A stretch of 64,000 bases of DNA from positions 3,038,001-3,102,000 of the forward strand of contig NZ_AP025292.1 of the NCBI RefSeq assembly GCF_036492425.1, written 5' to 3'. Under the pieces are notes generated by a model that was not told the DNA's origin, made no database searches, and saw only the letters and a list, made by a program, of their open reading frames with translations. Below are positions 52,709 to 61,890 of this stretch, piece after piece. This DNA comes from Persicobacter psychrovividus (GTDB lineage: Bacteria; Bacteroidota; Bacteroidia; Cytophagales; Cyclobacteriaceae). The first letter of the stretch is position 1, and the number at the start of each line of letters is the position of its first letter. A program made the translations under genes and the position numbers.

Positions 52709-53845
52709 ATGAAAGAAAATTTGACATCATATAGCGAACCAGTATCCTCTCCGGTAGATCAACCTAACCGAAGGAAAAACCTGTTTAAGGGTATTATTTC
52801 ATTTGCGCTGACATTACTTTTATTCGCCTTTTCGCTTGAATTGATGGTGAAGGCATTGGCTTTGGTAGGCTCGCGGGCAACAGATATGATGCTGACCTAT
52901 GAGCTTGGCCCATTTGTCGGGCTGTTTGTCGGGTTGCTTTGCACGGCTATTCTTCAGAGTAGTTCCACCGTTACGGCGGCATTGGTAGCTGTGGTGGCCT
53001 CGGGCAGTATTTCACTGGCCAATGCGGTTCCCATTATTCTTGGAGCAAATATTGGGACCACACTTACCAGTACGCTGGTCTCCTTTGGGTTTATCAGTGA
53101 CCGAAAAACTTTTCAGCGGGCGATTTCCTCAGCATCCATGCACGATTTCTTCAATATTTTCACGGTGCTGATCGTCCTTCCGCTTGAATATTTCTTCCAG
53201 ATATACACCCATACGGCAACCGCACTGGCACAATATATCCCGATCATCAATTTGGATAATCTCTTTTCTGCCAAATGGCTCTCGTTGGACCCATTGGTTT
53301 TTTGGCTCGTTAATATCATCAATAACGGTACAGTAGTGGTGGTGATCTCCATGGTATTACTTTTTGCGTCTATCAAGTTGTTGGCAAAAATTATCTACCG
53401 CTATTTGGATTATGAACTGAAAAGTACTTTTGAAAGCCTCTTTCAAACCGAGTGGAAAGCACTGAGTACGGGCACTTTGCTCACCATGCTGGTGCAATCG
53501 TCCTCCCTGACCACTTCGCTCATTGTACCCCTTTCAGCTACCCGAAAGGTGCAACTCAGCAAGGCATTTCCGTTTATTATTGGCTGTAATTTAGGAACAA
53601 CCATTACGGCATTGGTGGTGGGAATTTTTATGTCGCCAACAGCTCTGGCCATTGGCATTGTTCACTTCCTGTTTAACCTGACTGGCGTAGTGATGCTGAT
53701 GCCATTCCGAAAAATACGCCACAGCATTGTTTCGCTGTGTATTTGGCTGGGCATCATGACGGTAAAATACCGAGTGATCGGCTTGCTGTATTTGATCGGC
53801 ATGTTCTTCATTACCCCATTTTTACTCATTTATTTCAGTCAATAG
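52709..53845 (+). CDS. Na+/phosphate symporter family protein (short form)
   Basis: 378 aa, about nine transmembrane helices. Two copies of the Na/Pi repeat signature: ILQSSSTVTAALVAVVASG and LVQSSSLTTSLIVPLSA, each followed by GANIGTT / GCNLGTT. It lacks the C-terminal PhoU-like domain of the second symporter gene in the window. A TAAATTTG box lies at 52672-52679. Substrate phosphate is assumed from family. Confidence 0.9.
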   Translation: MKENLTSYSEPVSSPVDQPNRRKNLFKGIISFALTLLLFAFSLELMVKALALVGSRATDMMLTYELGPFVGLFVGLLCTAILQSSSTVTAALVAVVASGSISLANAVPIILGANIGTTLTSTLVSFGFISDRKTFQRAISSASMHDFFNIFTVLIVLPLEYFFQIYTHTATALAQYIPIINLDNLFSAKWLSLDPLVFWLVNIINNGTVVVVISMVLLFASIKLLAKIIYRYLDYELKSTFESLFQTEWKALSTGTLLTMLVQSSSLTTSLIVPLSATRKVQLSKAFPFIIGCNLGTTITALVVGIFMSPTALAIGIVHFLFNLTGVVMLMPFRKIRHSIVSLCIWLGIMTVKYRVIGLLYLIGMFFITPFLLIYFSQ

Positions 53846-53931
53846 CCTTTTTTATTGCGGTTTGGAATCAAAATATTTTCAGATCCAAACAGATTTGATT
53901 TTATTGCTTGTTGAAAGGAATTTAACACATT

Positions 53932-54486
53932 ATGATTGATAAGCATTTTTTTTACCGCATTGTATTACTCATTGGTATTCTGACTGCCGGACTGGGCACG
54001 GCTGACTGCTTTGCACAGTATGGTTATGGTGGCTACGGAGGGTATGGTGGCTATGGTTACGGTGGTGGCATGAATCGCCAGCGTTTACCCCAAGCAGGAG
54101 AGGGCACCAAGCCAAAAGAGCCAACGGCTTCTGAGCTTGCTGAAAAGGCTACGGCACAAATGAAAAAGGACCTGAAATTAAGTCTGGATCAAGAGCTGAA
54201 TATAAACGTTCTGAATCATGATCATTACGACAAAATTTTTAAGATGCGTGCAGAAGCGATGGCGGGCACGGCTGACCCTCAGGACTTAAAAGATGAATAC
54301 AAGGCACTTCAGGAAAACTACAAAACAAAAGTAGAAGGCCTGCTTAATGAAAAGCAACTTGAACGCTGGAAAAATGGCGGCAAGAAAAAGAAGAAGCACA
54401 AAAAGAAGAAAAAGAAAAAACACGATAAACAGCAAAAGGAGGAGGCAAGCCAGCAAGAGGACGCCACTACAACACCTGCTGAATAA
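53932..54486 (+). CDS. Secreted Spy/CpxP-like protein with Gly-Tyr repeat and poly-Lys tail
   Basis: 184 aa. Signal peptide ending CFAQ. Residues about 31-48 are YGYGGYGGYGGYGYGGG. A helical domain at about 80-145 (LKLSLDQELNINVLNHDHYDKI, YKALQENYKTKVEGLLNEKQLERWK) fits the two-helix LTxxQ-type Spy/CpxP pattern. It ends with KKKKKHKKKKKKKHDKQQKEE. Function unknown; periplasmic or surface. The next gene encodes a shorter relative, probably from duplication. Confidence 0.8.
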   Translation: MIDKHFFYRIVLLIGILTAGLGTADCFAQYGYGGYGGYGGYGYGGGMNRQRLPQAGEGTKPKEPTASELAEKATAQMKKDLKLSLDQELNINVLNHDHYDKIFKMRAEAMAGTADPQDLKDEYKALQENYKTKVEGLLNEKQLERWKNGGKKKKKHKKKKKKKHDKQQKEEASQQEDATTTPAE

Positions 54487-54496
54487 AAATCTTAAG

Positions 54497-54529
54497 ACAT
54501 CGTTCATTAATTTGGGCGATGTTTTTTTT
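54497..54529 (+). terminator. Terminator between the Spy-like paralogues
   Basis: ACATCG (54497-54502) pairs with CGATGT (54517-54522), then an eight-base T-run. Confidence 0.7.
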
Positions 54530-54583
54530 GGTCTGAATTAAACCCTGCACCGAAGTTTTCATCCTACTGATAAAAATAACGTG

Positions 54584-54970
54584 ATGAAAAAACACCTCAT
54601 ATTCATTGGACTGACAATCGCTTTGCTGGGCTATCAGCCTGCTGCGGCACAACAACAATCTCAGCGCACTCCTCAGGAACAGGCGCAACAGTTAACAAAT
54701 AAAATGACTGAAAGATATGATTTATCCGAGGCGCAATCGGCGCAGGCACTGCCAGTCAATGAGGCCTTTGTCGGTAATATGCGAAGGCTGAAAGAGACGT
54801 CTGGCGACGACCAGGAAAGTCGGAGAAAATCGGGACGGGCATACCGTCAGGCTTACCACCAACAGATGAAAGAAATCTTGACACCTGAACAATTTGAGCG
54901 ATGGAAGGCCGACCAGAAGGCACGAATGGCCAAGCGGCGTGCGCAAAAACAAGCTCCCGCCAACCCATAA
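54584..54970 (+). CDS. Small secreted Spy/CpxP-like protein
   Basis: 128 aa from the ATG at 54584 (a GTG lies directly before). Signal peptide ending PAAAQ. The mature protein has TERYDLSEAQSAQALPVNEAF and MKEILTPEQFERWKADQKARM, the same two-helix pattern and ERWK ending as the preceding 184-aa protein, but without the Gly-Tyr region and with a shorter basic tail. Confidence 0.8.
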   Translation: MKKHLIFIGLTIALLGYQPAAAQQQSQRTPQEQAQQLTNKMTERYDLSEAQSAQALPVNEAFVGNMRRLKETSGDDQESRRKSGRAYRQAYHQQMKEILTPEQFERWKADQKARMAKRRAQKQAPANP

Positions 54971-55000
54971 ATACATTGGCTAAAATTAATGCCCACAGAA

Positions 55001-55029
55001 AGCCCCCTATTTTCATTAAATAGGGGGCT
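55001..55029. other. Strong hairpin after the Spy-like gene
   Basis: AGCCCCCTATTT and AAATAGGGGGCT form a perfect 12-bp stem with a 5-base loop, but no T-run follows (GCTGTATAAT); likely a 3'-end structure between convergent genes. Confidence 0.6.
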
Positions 55030-55133
55030 GCTGTATAATACGTACTGATATCAATTACAGACGGCACTGAAAGGTTCTCTGATTTTCACGATCACAAGAC
55101 CGCTTTTCACCCTCAGTCTGTTATGCACTCCAA

Positions 55134-56288
55134 TCAATAAGCCGCTTCATATATACCGATCGCATCTTCGAGGGCAACTTCTTTGGGGTTTCCGCCCGTA
55201 CAGACATCTGCCAAAGCGTTGATGGCCATTTTTTCGAAGTCATCCTTTTTTACCCCCAATGCTTCAAGGCCTGAAGGAATCCCAACTGCGGTGGATAATT
55301 TTGCGATGGCTTCCAGTGCGGCATCGGCCGCCTCGGCGGTACTCATTGCAGAAATATCAACGCCCATTGCCTGGGCTATTTTACCGAATTTCTCTGGACA
55401 GGCACTAATATTGAATCGTTCCACATGCGGCAGAAGAATCGCATTACATACCCCGTGTGGTAAATCATATTCGCCTCCCAGCTGATGAGCCGCAGAATGT
55501 ACAAATCCCAGACCACAGTTAGAAAATGACTGCCCAGCGATAAATTGCGCCCAGGCCATTTTACTTCTCGCCTCAAGGTTTGCACCATCTTTCACAGCCG
55601 TTTCCAAACTTTCACTAATCAAACGAATGGCATACAGCGCCAGCTCATCCGACCACGGGAAAGCGCCTTTGGTAACATAAGCCTCAATGGCATGGGTAAG
55701 GGCGTCCATACCCGTAGCAGCGGTAAGCGCCGCGGGCTTGTTGATCATGAGCGTTGGGTCGTTAACGGCAATAGACACCAAGCAATTTTTATCGACCATC
55801 ACCATTTTCACCTTGCGCTTCTCATCGGTAATCACATAATTGATCGTTACCTCACTGGCTGTTCCAGCGGTAGTGTTTATCGCCGCAGTAGGCACCGCAG
55901 GGTGTTTCGACATGTGAATGCCTTCGTAATCCCGAATGTCACCACCGTTCGTCGCCAGAATACCAATCGCCTTACCACAATCCTGTGGAGAGCCACCGCC
56001 AATTGTCAATATAAAGTCACAATGCTGTTGTGTAAAAACCGCTAAACCATCCTCCACATTTTTACATGTTGGATTAGGCTGCACCTGATCAAAAATTGTA
56101 AAATCAATCTGGCCTTCAGTCATTTTATCCGTTACGGCAGCCACCATACCCAATTCATTCAAAACCCTGTCGGTAACAACAAGGACTTTTCTGAACCCTC
56201 TTTCCTTGATTTCCTCCACTAAATCTTCTGTAACATGTGGGCCTACCAAACTCAAGGGTGGCAAATAAATTCTTCTTTTCTCAAGCAT
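55134..56288 (-). CDS. Iron-containing alcohol dehydrogenase
   Basis: 384 aa of the Fe-ADH (group III) family. NAD-binding GGGSPQDCGKAI, then TTAGTASEVT, and the metal ligands in ATGMDALTHAIEAY, FVHSAAHQLGGEYDLPHGVCNAILLPHV. Oxidises or reduces primary alcohols or diols; 1,3-propanediol- or lactaldehyde-type enzymes share this layout, and the substrate cannot be set. Monocistronic. Confidence 0.92.
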   Translation of the reverse strand: MLEKRRIYLPPLSLVGPHVTEDLVEEIKERGFRKVLVVTDRVLNELGMVAAVTDKMTEGQIDFTIFDQVQPNPTCKNVEDGLAVFTQQHCDFILTIGGGSPQDCGKAIGILATNGGDIRDYEGIHMSKHPAVPTAAINTTAGTASEVTINYVITDEKRKVKMVMVDKNCLVSIAVNDPTLMINKPAALTAATGMDALTHAIEAYVTKGAFPWSDELALYAIRLISESLETAVKDGANLEARSKMAWAQFIAGQSFSNCGLGFVHSAAHQLGGEYDLPHGVCNAILLPHVERFNISACPEKFGKIAQAMGVDISAMSTAEAADAALEAIAKLSTAVGIPSGLEALGVKKDDFEKMAINALADVCTGGNPKEVALEDAIGIYEAAY

Positions 56289-56461
56289 ATCAAAAAATAT
56301 TAAATACAGCCGAATGTAGAAGATCGCAGTTATAATTCTGTTGGGATCAAAGAATGAATACTTGCCATTTATGATTTCAAATAAAATAGATTTTTACTTC
56401 ATGACAATTGTCATTCCTCAATAAATCAAAAGTTATGAATCACGAAAAACCCCCTCTTTTA

Positions 56462-56493
56462 ATAAAAAAAGCCTGCCGAAAAGGGCAGGCTTT
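56462..56493 (-). terminator. arsC terminator
   Basis: AAAGCCTGCC (56468-56477) and GGCAGGCTTT (56484-56493) with T-run on the minus strand. Confidence 0.85.
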
Positions 56494-56508
56494 CAATCTG
56501 TTTATGAC

Positions 56509-56847
56509 TTACAAAAGTTCGAGTACTTTTTCTGGTGGACGACCGATTACAGCGGTTTTATCTGTAATAACTATCGGCCTTTCGATCAGCTTGGGGTAGG
56601 TTACCATCGCTTCAATCCAGGCTTCTTCCGACAACTCTTTACCTTTAAATTTTTCTTTAAAAATGGCCTCTCCTTTGCGGATCAGCGATGATGCCGGTAT
56701 TTGAAGCAAAGCCAAGATTTCCTTCAATTCCGCTGCGGTAGGAGGTGTTTTTAAATATTCAACGATTTCTACCGCTTGTTCTTTTTCCTCAATCAGTGCC
56801 AAAGTCTGGCGCGACTTGCTGCATCGTGGGTTATGAAAAATTTTCAT
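56509..56847 (-). CDS. arsC: ArsC-family (glutaredoxin-type) arsenate reductase-like protein
   Basis: 112 aa. Thioredoxin fold with HNPRCSKSRQTL carrying the active-site Cys, LIRKGE and the substrate-arginine region LIERPIVI. All family arginines appear present. Length is normal for ArsC. It follows apt by 21 bp on the same strand, so the two are probably co-transcribed. Confidence 0.9.
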   Translation of the reverse strand: MKIFHNPRCSKSRQTLALIEEKEQAVEIVEYLKTPPTAAELKEILALLQIPASSLIRKGEAIFKEKFKGKELSEEAWIEAMVTYPKLIERPIVITDKTAVIGRPPEKVLELL

Positions 56848-56868
56848 GGGTTGTACTTGAATTAAAAA

Positions 56869-57393
56869 TTAATACTTGATCATCGCGTAAACATCTTCAG
56901 CAGATGACAAACGAGCTGTACCATCGAGGAAAGCAAGCTCTATCAGGAAATTGACCAACACACTTTTAGCACCAACCTCCTGCACTAATTCCAAAGCAGC
57001 CAAAGCTGTTCCTCCTGTTGCCAACAGATCGTCGTGCACCAATACCACATCGTTCTCCCCAATAGCATCTTTATGCATCTCGATCGTGTCTTCGCCATAT
57101 TCAAGGGCATAAGACTTCTGAATGGTATCCGCAGGTAACTTTCCTGGTTTGCGAATCATAACGAAACCCGCTCCCAGACGAGCCGCCAAAGCGGGACCAA
57201 TAATAAAGCCCCTCGACTCAATTCCTGCGACCTTCGTGATGCCTTTATCTTTATAATATTCATAAAGGTGATCGATCATAAAAGACAATGCCTTGGGATC
57301 CTTTAGCGCCGTGGTGATGTCCTTAAACTGAATGCCCGGCTTCGGGAAGTCAGGTACATTCCTAATCACTGACTTTACATACTCAATATTCAT
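56869..57393 (-). CDS. apt: Adenine phosphoribosyltransferase
   Basis: 174 aa. Salvages adenine to AMP with PRPP. PDFPKPGIQFKDITTAL at the start, ESRGFIIGPALA, RKPGKLP and the PRPP loop VLVHDDLLATGGTALAALEL are typical. First gene of a likely apt-arsC unit, divergent from miaA. Confidence 0.96.
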   Translation of the reverse strand: MNIEYVKSVIRNVPDFPKPGIQFKDITTALKDPKALSFMIDHLYEYYKDKGITKVAGIESRGFIIGPALAARLGAGFVMIRKPGKLPADTIQKSYALEYGEDTIEMHKDAIGENDVVLVHDDLLATGGTALAALELVQEVGAKSVLVNFLIELAFLDGTARLSSAEDVYAMIKY

Positions 57394-57586
57394 AACAGTA
57401 ACTTCTTCTTTTTACTTTCTGAAAGACAAAAGCCAAGTGATAGATGCCATGCCCTCAAAAAATTAATACCTTTGCTATTGCAAATGTTTTCTATCGACAA
57501 ATGCAGTTTTAAATATAGGGAAATCTAAAAAGACCAAAAACTGTCGCTCGTAAAAACACTTCAATAATAAAGTAAGCGCTATTGAA

Positions 57587-58507
57587 ATGACAAAAAAGCA
57601 ATCATTAATTACAATACTTGGCCCTACCGCTTCAGGAAAAACACATTTGGCCGTGCATCTGGCGGCATTAATTAAGGGGGAAATCATCAGTGCTGACTCC
57701 CGACAAGTGTACCAGGGAATGGATATTGGCACAGGTAAGGATTTGGAGGAGTTTAACGTAAATGGGCAGCAGATTCCCTATCAGCTCATCGATATTCACC
57801 CTCCAGGATATGAATATAATGTTTTTGAATTTCAGCGAGATTTCCTGCAAGCCTATGCAAACATCCAGGCCAAGGACCGGCAGCCTGTGCTATGCGGCGG
57901 AACGGGGATGTATATCGATGCCATTCTCAAAGGTTACCATTTGGTGCAGGTGCCCGAAAATTTACCATTGCGGGCAGAGCTTTCCATGATGGAAACCAAC
58001 GACCTTATTGAGCGCCTCAAAAGCTTGAAGAAACTCCACAATACCACCGACATCACCGACAGAAAACGACTCGTCAGGGCGATAGAAATTCAGACTTTTG
58101 AGCAGCAAAACCCAGATCATAAACAACCACTGCCCGCAATGGACCACCATGTATTTGGCATACAGTGGGAGCGGGGCGTGCTTAAAGAGCGCATTACAAG
58201 CCGACTAAAAGCCCGCTTAAAAGAGGGGATGATTGAAGAGGTGCAAGGCCTTTTGGATGCAGGATTTACTGCGGAGCAACTTAAATTTTATGGCTTAGAG
58301 TACCGGTTTGTTACACAGCATATTATGGGAGAGCTCAACAGCAACGATCTGTTCCAAAAGCTCAATGCGGCAATTCACGCTTATGCCAAACGCCAAATGA
58401 CCTACTTCCGACGCATGGAAAAACATGGCATTAATATCCATTGGTTAAAAGGAGAAACCGCTGTTGATGAAAAAATTGCGGAAATAATGAACTCTTCGCT
58501 TATGTAA
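57587..58507 (+). CDS. miaA: tRNA dimethylallyltransferase
   Basis: 306 aa. Adds the isopentenyl group to A37 of tRNAs reading U-starting codons. P-loop GPTASGKTHLA at 12-22, DSRQVYQGMDIGTGK, GGTGMYIDAI and the C-terminal YAKRQMTYFRR are all family motifs. A TACCTTTG -7-like box lies at 57467-57474. Confidence 0.96.
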   Translation: MTKKQSLITILGPTASGKTHLAVHLAALIKGEIISADSRQVYQGMDIGTGKDLEEFNVNGQQIPYQLIDIHPPGYEYNVFEFQRDFLQAYANIQAKDRQPVLCGGTGMYIDAILKGYHLVQVPENLPLRAELSMMETNDLIERLKSLKKLHNTTDITDRKRLVRAIEIQTFEQQNPDHKQPLPAMDHHVFGIQWERGVLKERITSRLKARLKEGMIEEVQGLLDAGFTAEQLKFYGLEYRFVTQHIMGELNSNDLFQKLNAAIHAYAKRQMTYFRRMEKHGINIHWLKGETAVDEKIAEIMNSSLM

Positions 58508-58671
58508 TGTTTTTAGACATTAGACAAAATGTACCTGCCAAGCGCAAAAAATTGAAAATTTAATTTCTCAATACTCTTTTACTTTATTCCTTTCACTTTA
58601 AACCGAGTTCCTATTTCCTAAAATTACCATTACCAGAACACCCCCCATCAGTACTCAAACCCCCAAGCACT

Positions 58672-59808
58672 ATGAAAAAGCTCTTGCTCTTATCATTGTT
58701 CTTGAGTGGGTACATTTTTGCTCTGGGTCAAAATTTCCCGCCAACAGCCAAGCCTGAAAAGCAGTTGTTTTTCAGCCTTCGCTATGGATATGGTGATGTG
58801 ATTGCCCATAGAAAAAACATGGAGGCCATCACCAATCAACCCTACCACTTTGTGGATGTTAAAGTTGGGCTGCAAACCCTTGGCCAGCAGCAGTTCCATG
58901 CCTTGCTGAACTATCCCGCCTTTGGGGTGGGCTATTCCAAGGGCAGCCTCGGCTACAATAAAATTTACGGTTTACCCAATGCCCTTTACGGCTTTGTGGA
59001 TTTTCCGGTATTCAGGGGACAAAAGCTGCGTATTTCCCTGGAGCCCTCTATTGGTTTTGCCTTCTCATTCAAGGCATATGATCCTGTCACTAATCCTGAA
59101 AACATTGCTATTGGGTCGGCTGAAAATGCTTACCTGCGGCTTCGGATTGCCACTCAGCTGTATTTGGCACCTCAATGGGATTTGGATCTTTCACTGGACT
59201 ATACCCACTTCTCCAATGGAAACACCCGTTCCCCCAACCTGGGGCTCAATACCCGTGGTGGCAGCATCGGCTTCAATTATTATTTCAATAGAAAACAATA
59301 TTTTGACCCCAAAAATAATGCTTACCAAACGACTTACGAACCTTTCACGGCCAACCACAGCATTGTGATGCGATACGGTTACGGGGTACGTTCTTCAGAT
59401 GAAACTTTCCGCTTTTATAACGTTCATGATCTTGGCCTGTATTACAGCTACCAATTAAGCCCGGTGTATGCCGTAACCATCGGTAGTGATGTTTTCTACA
59501 ATGAGGCTTACCGACTTTTGCTTCATCCTTTTCAGCAGTCACAGACGCAGTTTGAGCAATTGCTGAGCGTAGGGCTTTATGCAGAAAATGAATTGATCCT
59601 TAATCAGGTGAGTTTTGTATTGGGCATTGGCGCTTATGCATATCACGGAAACAGTGCTCAGGAAGAATCCATATACTGGAGGCTGGGTGCCAGATACCGG
59701 ATTATTGATCCGCTGTGGGTTCAGGTGGCCTTGAAGGCTCATGCTTCTGTAGCCGAATTTGTGGAATGGTCGGTGGCCTATCAGCTACGCTTTAAAAAAA
59801 AGAGGTAA
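58672..59808 (+). CDS. PagL-like lipid A deacylase (acyloxyacyl hydrolase family), extended
   Basis: 378 aa, signal peptide ending ALGQ. The first half (about 25-205) is a PagL-type eight-strand barrel with the catalytic pair in DYTHFSNGNTRSPNLGLNTRG, H179 and S181. The second half (about 220-378) is another beta-strand-rich segment (YGYGVRSSDETFRFYNVHDLG, GSDVFYNEAYR) ending in a terminal strand LRFKK. Double-length members occur in Bacteroidota. PagL removes the 3-O acyl chain of lipid A in the outer membrane. Confidence 0.82.
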   Translation: MKKLLLLSLFLSGYIFALGQNFPPTAKPEKQLFFSLRYGYGDVIAHRKNMEAITNQPYHFVDVKVGLQTLGQQQFHALLNYPAFGVGYSKGSLGYNKIYGLPNALYGFVDFPVFRGQKLRISLEPSIGFAFSFKAYDPVTNPENIAIGSAENAYLRLRIATQLYLAPQWDLDLSLDYTHFSNGNTRSPNLGLNTRGGSIGFNYYFNRKQYFDPKNNAYQTTYEPFTANHSIVMRYGYGVRSSDETFRFYNVHDLGLYYSYQLSPVYAVTIGSDVFYNEAYRLLLHPFQQSQTQFEQLLSVGLYAENELILNQVSFVLGIGAYAYHGNSAQEESIYWRLGARYRIIDPLWVQVALKAHASVAEFVEWSVAYQLRFKKKR

Positions 59809-59833
59809 ACCAATACTGGCTTACCTCTTTTCG
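59798..59833. terminator. Bidirectional terminator, PagL-like gene / Na-Pi gene
   Basis: AAAAGAGGTAA (59798-59808) pairs with TTACCTCTTTT (59821-59831), overlapping the stop codon of the PagL-like gene; an A-run on the left gives a T-run on the minus strand. Confidence 0.8.
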
Positions 59834-59856
59834 TTCTTTTGAAATTTAAAAGAACC

Positions 59857-61569
59857 TTATCTGTTATGACCGATCACGTCACGGGAGATATTAAATACGT
59901 GGTCATTCACACGTGAATAAACCATCACCAAATCAGAATAAAGAATACCCGATTTAATGTCGTAGTTCTCCGCCTCAGAGGCCGTCAATAATTTTTTATT
60001 CAATTGCTTCACCCCCAAATAAACAGAACGCTGTGCGTTGCTTGCTTTCTCGAAATCAACTCTTGTTGGGTTGTTCGCCACCTGCAAGTTCTCTTTCATA
60101 ATCTTAAACCCTTCTTTCAGCTTATCTGAAAGGTCGATCAAAGACTGCTTTTGCTTAGAGGTGAATAAAAGCTCTTGCTCATTCTTTTTGGTGAATACCT
60201 TTGCTGCGTGACTGAAAACATCACCGATACGTTCCAAATCATTGATCACGTAGTGCAAATCAGAGATCACCTCGATAGAGTTTTTACTCAGATCATTGGC
60301 AGAGATTTTCAACAAGTACTTCGCAATTTCCTCATGAATTTCATCCGTAGTGGATTCGTATTTACGAATTTTATCGATGAATTTCTTTTGTTTCTTTGGC
60401 TTCTCTTCCTCAATCAGCTTACGCAGATTGTTCAGCATTTTCTCGGTGTATTCTGCAAAACGCACCGCTTCTTGCTGTGCTGAAAGAATGCTTGACTCCG
60501 GTGTGCTCATCAAACCTGTTGTGATGTACTCTAGGCGGAAATCATCATTGTCCTCTTCTTTTGCAGGTAACAAACGGGTTACGGTATCTGCAATGAAATT
60601 CACAAACCAGATCATCACAAAGGTATTGATCAGGTTAAATGTGATGTGGAACAATGTCAGTCCCCACTTAATCGACTCAACTTCAGTGAATGGGTCGCCC
60701 AATCCGAGGAAATGATCCATCGTGTAACCAATACCCATGGTGAAGTAATGAAATACGATCAGCATCCATACCACCCCAAAAATGTTGAAGATAAAGTGTG
60801 CAAAAGCGGCGCGTTTGGCATGTACGTTCGCAATCATAGCCGCCAAGTTTGCTGTTACCGTTGTCCCGATGTTCTCCCCAAGGATGATCGCCGCAGCGGC
60901 TTCAAAAGGGATCAGGCCTTTGTTACAGAGCACCAATGTAATGGCCATGGCCGCACTGGAGGATTGCACAATGATGGTCAGCAGGGTACCTAAACCAATG
61001 AAAATGATGGTCGAAATAATGCCTCCGGGCCCTATTCCTGTCAATCCTTTTACAAAGGATAAAATCTCTGGGTTTGCTTTTAGGTCAGGAACGGCACCTT
61101 TCAGCGCATCCAATCCCATGAACAATAAGGCAAAACCGATCAGGAATTCTCCCAGGCTCTTGGCTTTATTGTTACTCATAAACAACATTGGGAATCCTAA
61201 AGCAATAATGACCAACGCATAGGCGGAGATACTTACTTTTGAGAACCCAAAGACGGTCAGTAGAACGCCGGTCATGGTTGTACCAATATTGGCCCCCATA
61301 ATCACACTTACTGCCTGTACCAGGGATAATAGTCCTGCATTTACAAAACTCACTACCATCACAGTGGTTGCGGAGGATGACTGTACCAAACTGGTGGTAA
61401 CAAAACCTGTCATCATTCCCATGAATCTATTTTGGGTCATTTTACCCAAAACCTCTCTCATCTTGTTTCCTGCAACTTTCTGAATTCCTTCAGACATTAC
61501 TTTCATCCCGTAGATGAAGAAACCAAGAGCTCCAATCAGCTCCAGAAAATCAATTATTCCGTATTCCAT
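59857..61569 (-). CDS. Na+/phosphate symporter with C-terminal PhoU-like domain
   Basis: 570 aa. Membrane part about 1-335 with the Na/Pi repeats LVQSSSATTVMVVSFVNAG and IVQSSSAAMAITLVLCNKG, each followed by GANIGTT / GENIGTT. Residues about 345-565 are a helical PhoU-like domain (MLNNLRKLIEEEKP, ISDLHYVINDLERIGDVFSHAA). Bacterial NptA-type proteins of this layout take up or release phosphate and the PhoU-like part probably regulates the channel. Monocistronic. Confidence 0.93.
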   Translation of the reverse strand: MEYGIIDFLELIGALGFFIYGMKVMSEGIQKVAGNKMREVLGKMTQNRFMGMMTGFVTTSLVQSSSATTVMVVSFVNAGLLSLVQAVSVIMGANIGTTMTGVLLTVFGFSKVSISAYALVIIALGFPMLFMSNNKAKSLGEFLIGFALLFMGLDALKGAVPDLKANPEILSFVKGLTGIGPGGIISTIIFIGLGTLLTIIVQSSSAAMAITLVLCNKGLIPFEAAAAIILGENIGTTVTANLAAMIANVHAKRAAFAHFIFNIFGVVWMLIVFHYFTMGIGYTMDHFLGLGDPFTEVESIKWGLTLFHITFNLINTFVMIWFVNFIADTVTRLLPAKEEDNDDFRLEYITTGLMSTPESSILSAQQEAVRFAEYTEKMLNNLRKLIEEEKPKKQKKFIDKIRKYESTTDEIHEEIAKYLLKISANDLSKNSIEVISDLHYVINDLERIGDVFSHAAKVFTKKNEQELLFTSKQKQSLIDLSDKLKEGFKIMKENLQVANNPTRVDFEKASNAQRSVYLGVKQLNKKLLTASEAENYDIKSGILYSDLVMVYSRVNDHVFNISRDVIGHNR

Positions 61570-61822
61570 TTCTATAGAGAATTAGGCATTCGTGCCAACT
61601 ATTTTTCGAGTTCAAAAATGATACATTAAAACGGGTTCGCAGTTAATTTTCATGTTAATTATTTGTTACCAAAAGCTAAAATCACTCCATTCAGAATAAA
61701 AAACGCTAAAATTGAATGAATTACGCATTTTGTCGATCAATTAATTAGAGTGATTCTAAAAGAAGCTTAGTTTATTTTGATAATCAGATTACCTGAATAT
61801 CTCGCCCTGGGGCCAAATCAGC
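61570..61822. other. Intergenic region, Na-Pi gene / GH3-like gene
   Basis: About 250 bp before the GH3-gene terminator, AT-rich and probably including the promoter of the Na/Pi gene. No gene seen. Confidence 0.5.
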
Positions 61823-61872
61823 AAAAACCCTGCGCGATTAACATATCCATTACAGTTAATTCATGCAGGGTT
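61823..61872 (-). terminator. Terminator of the GH3-like gene
   Basis: AACCCTGC (61826-61833) pairs with GCAGGGTT (61865-61872), with an inner ATTAAC/GTTAAT stem and a T-run on the minus strand. Confidence 0.7.
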
Positions 61873-61890
61873 CTCAATGGAATTAAAAAG

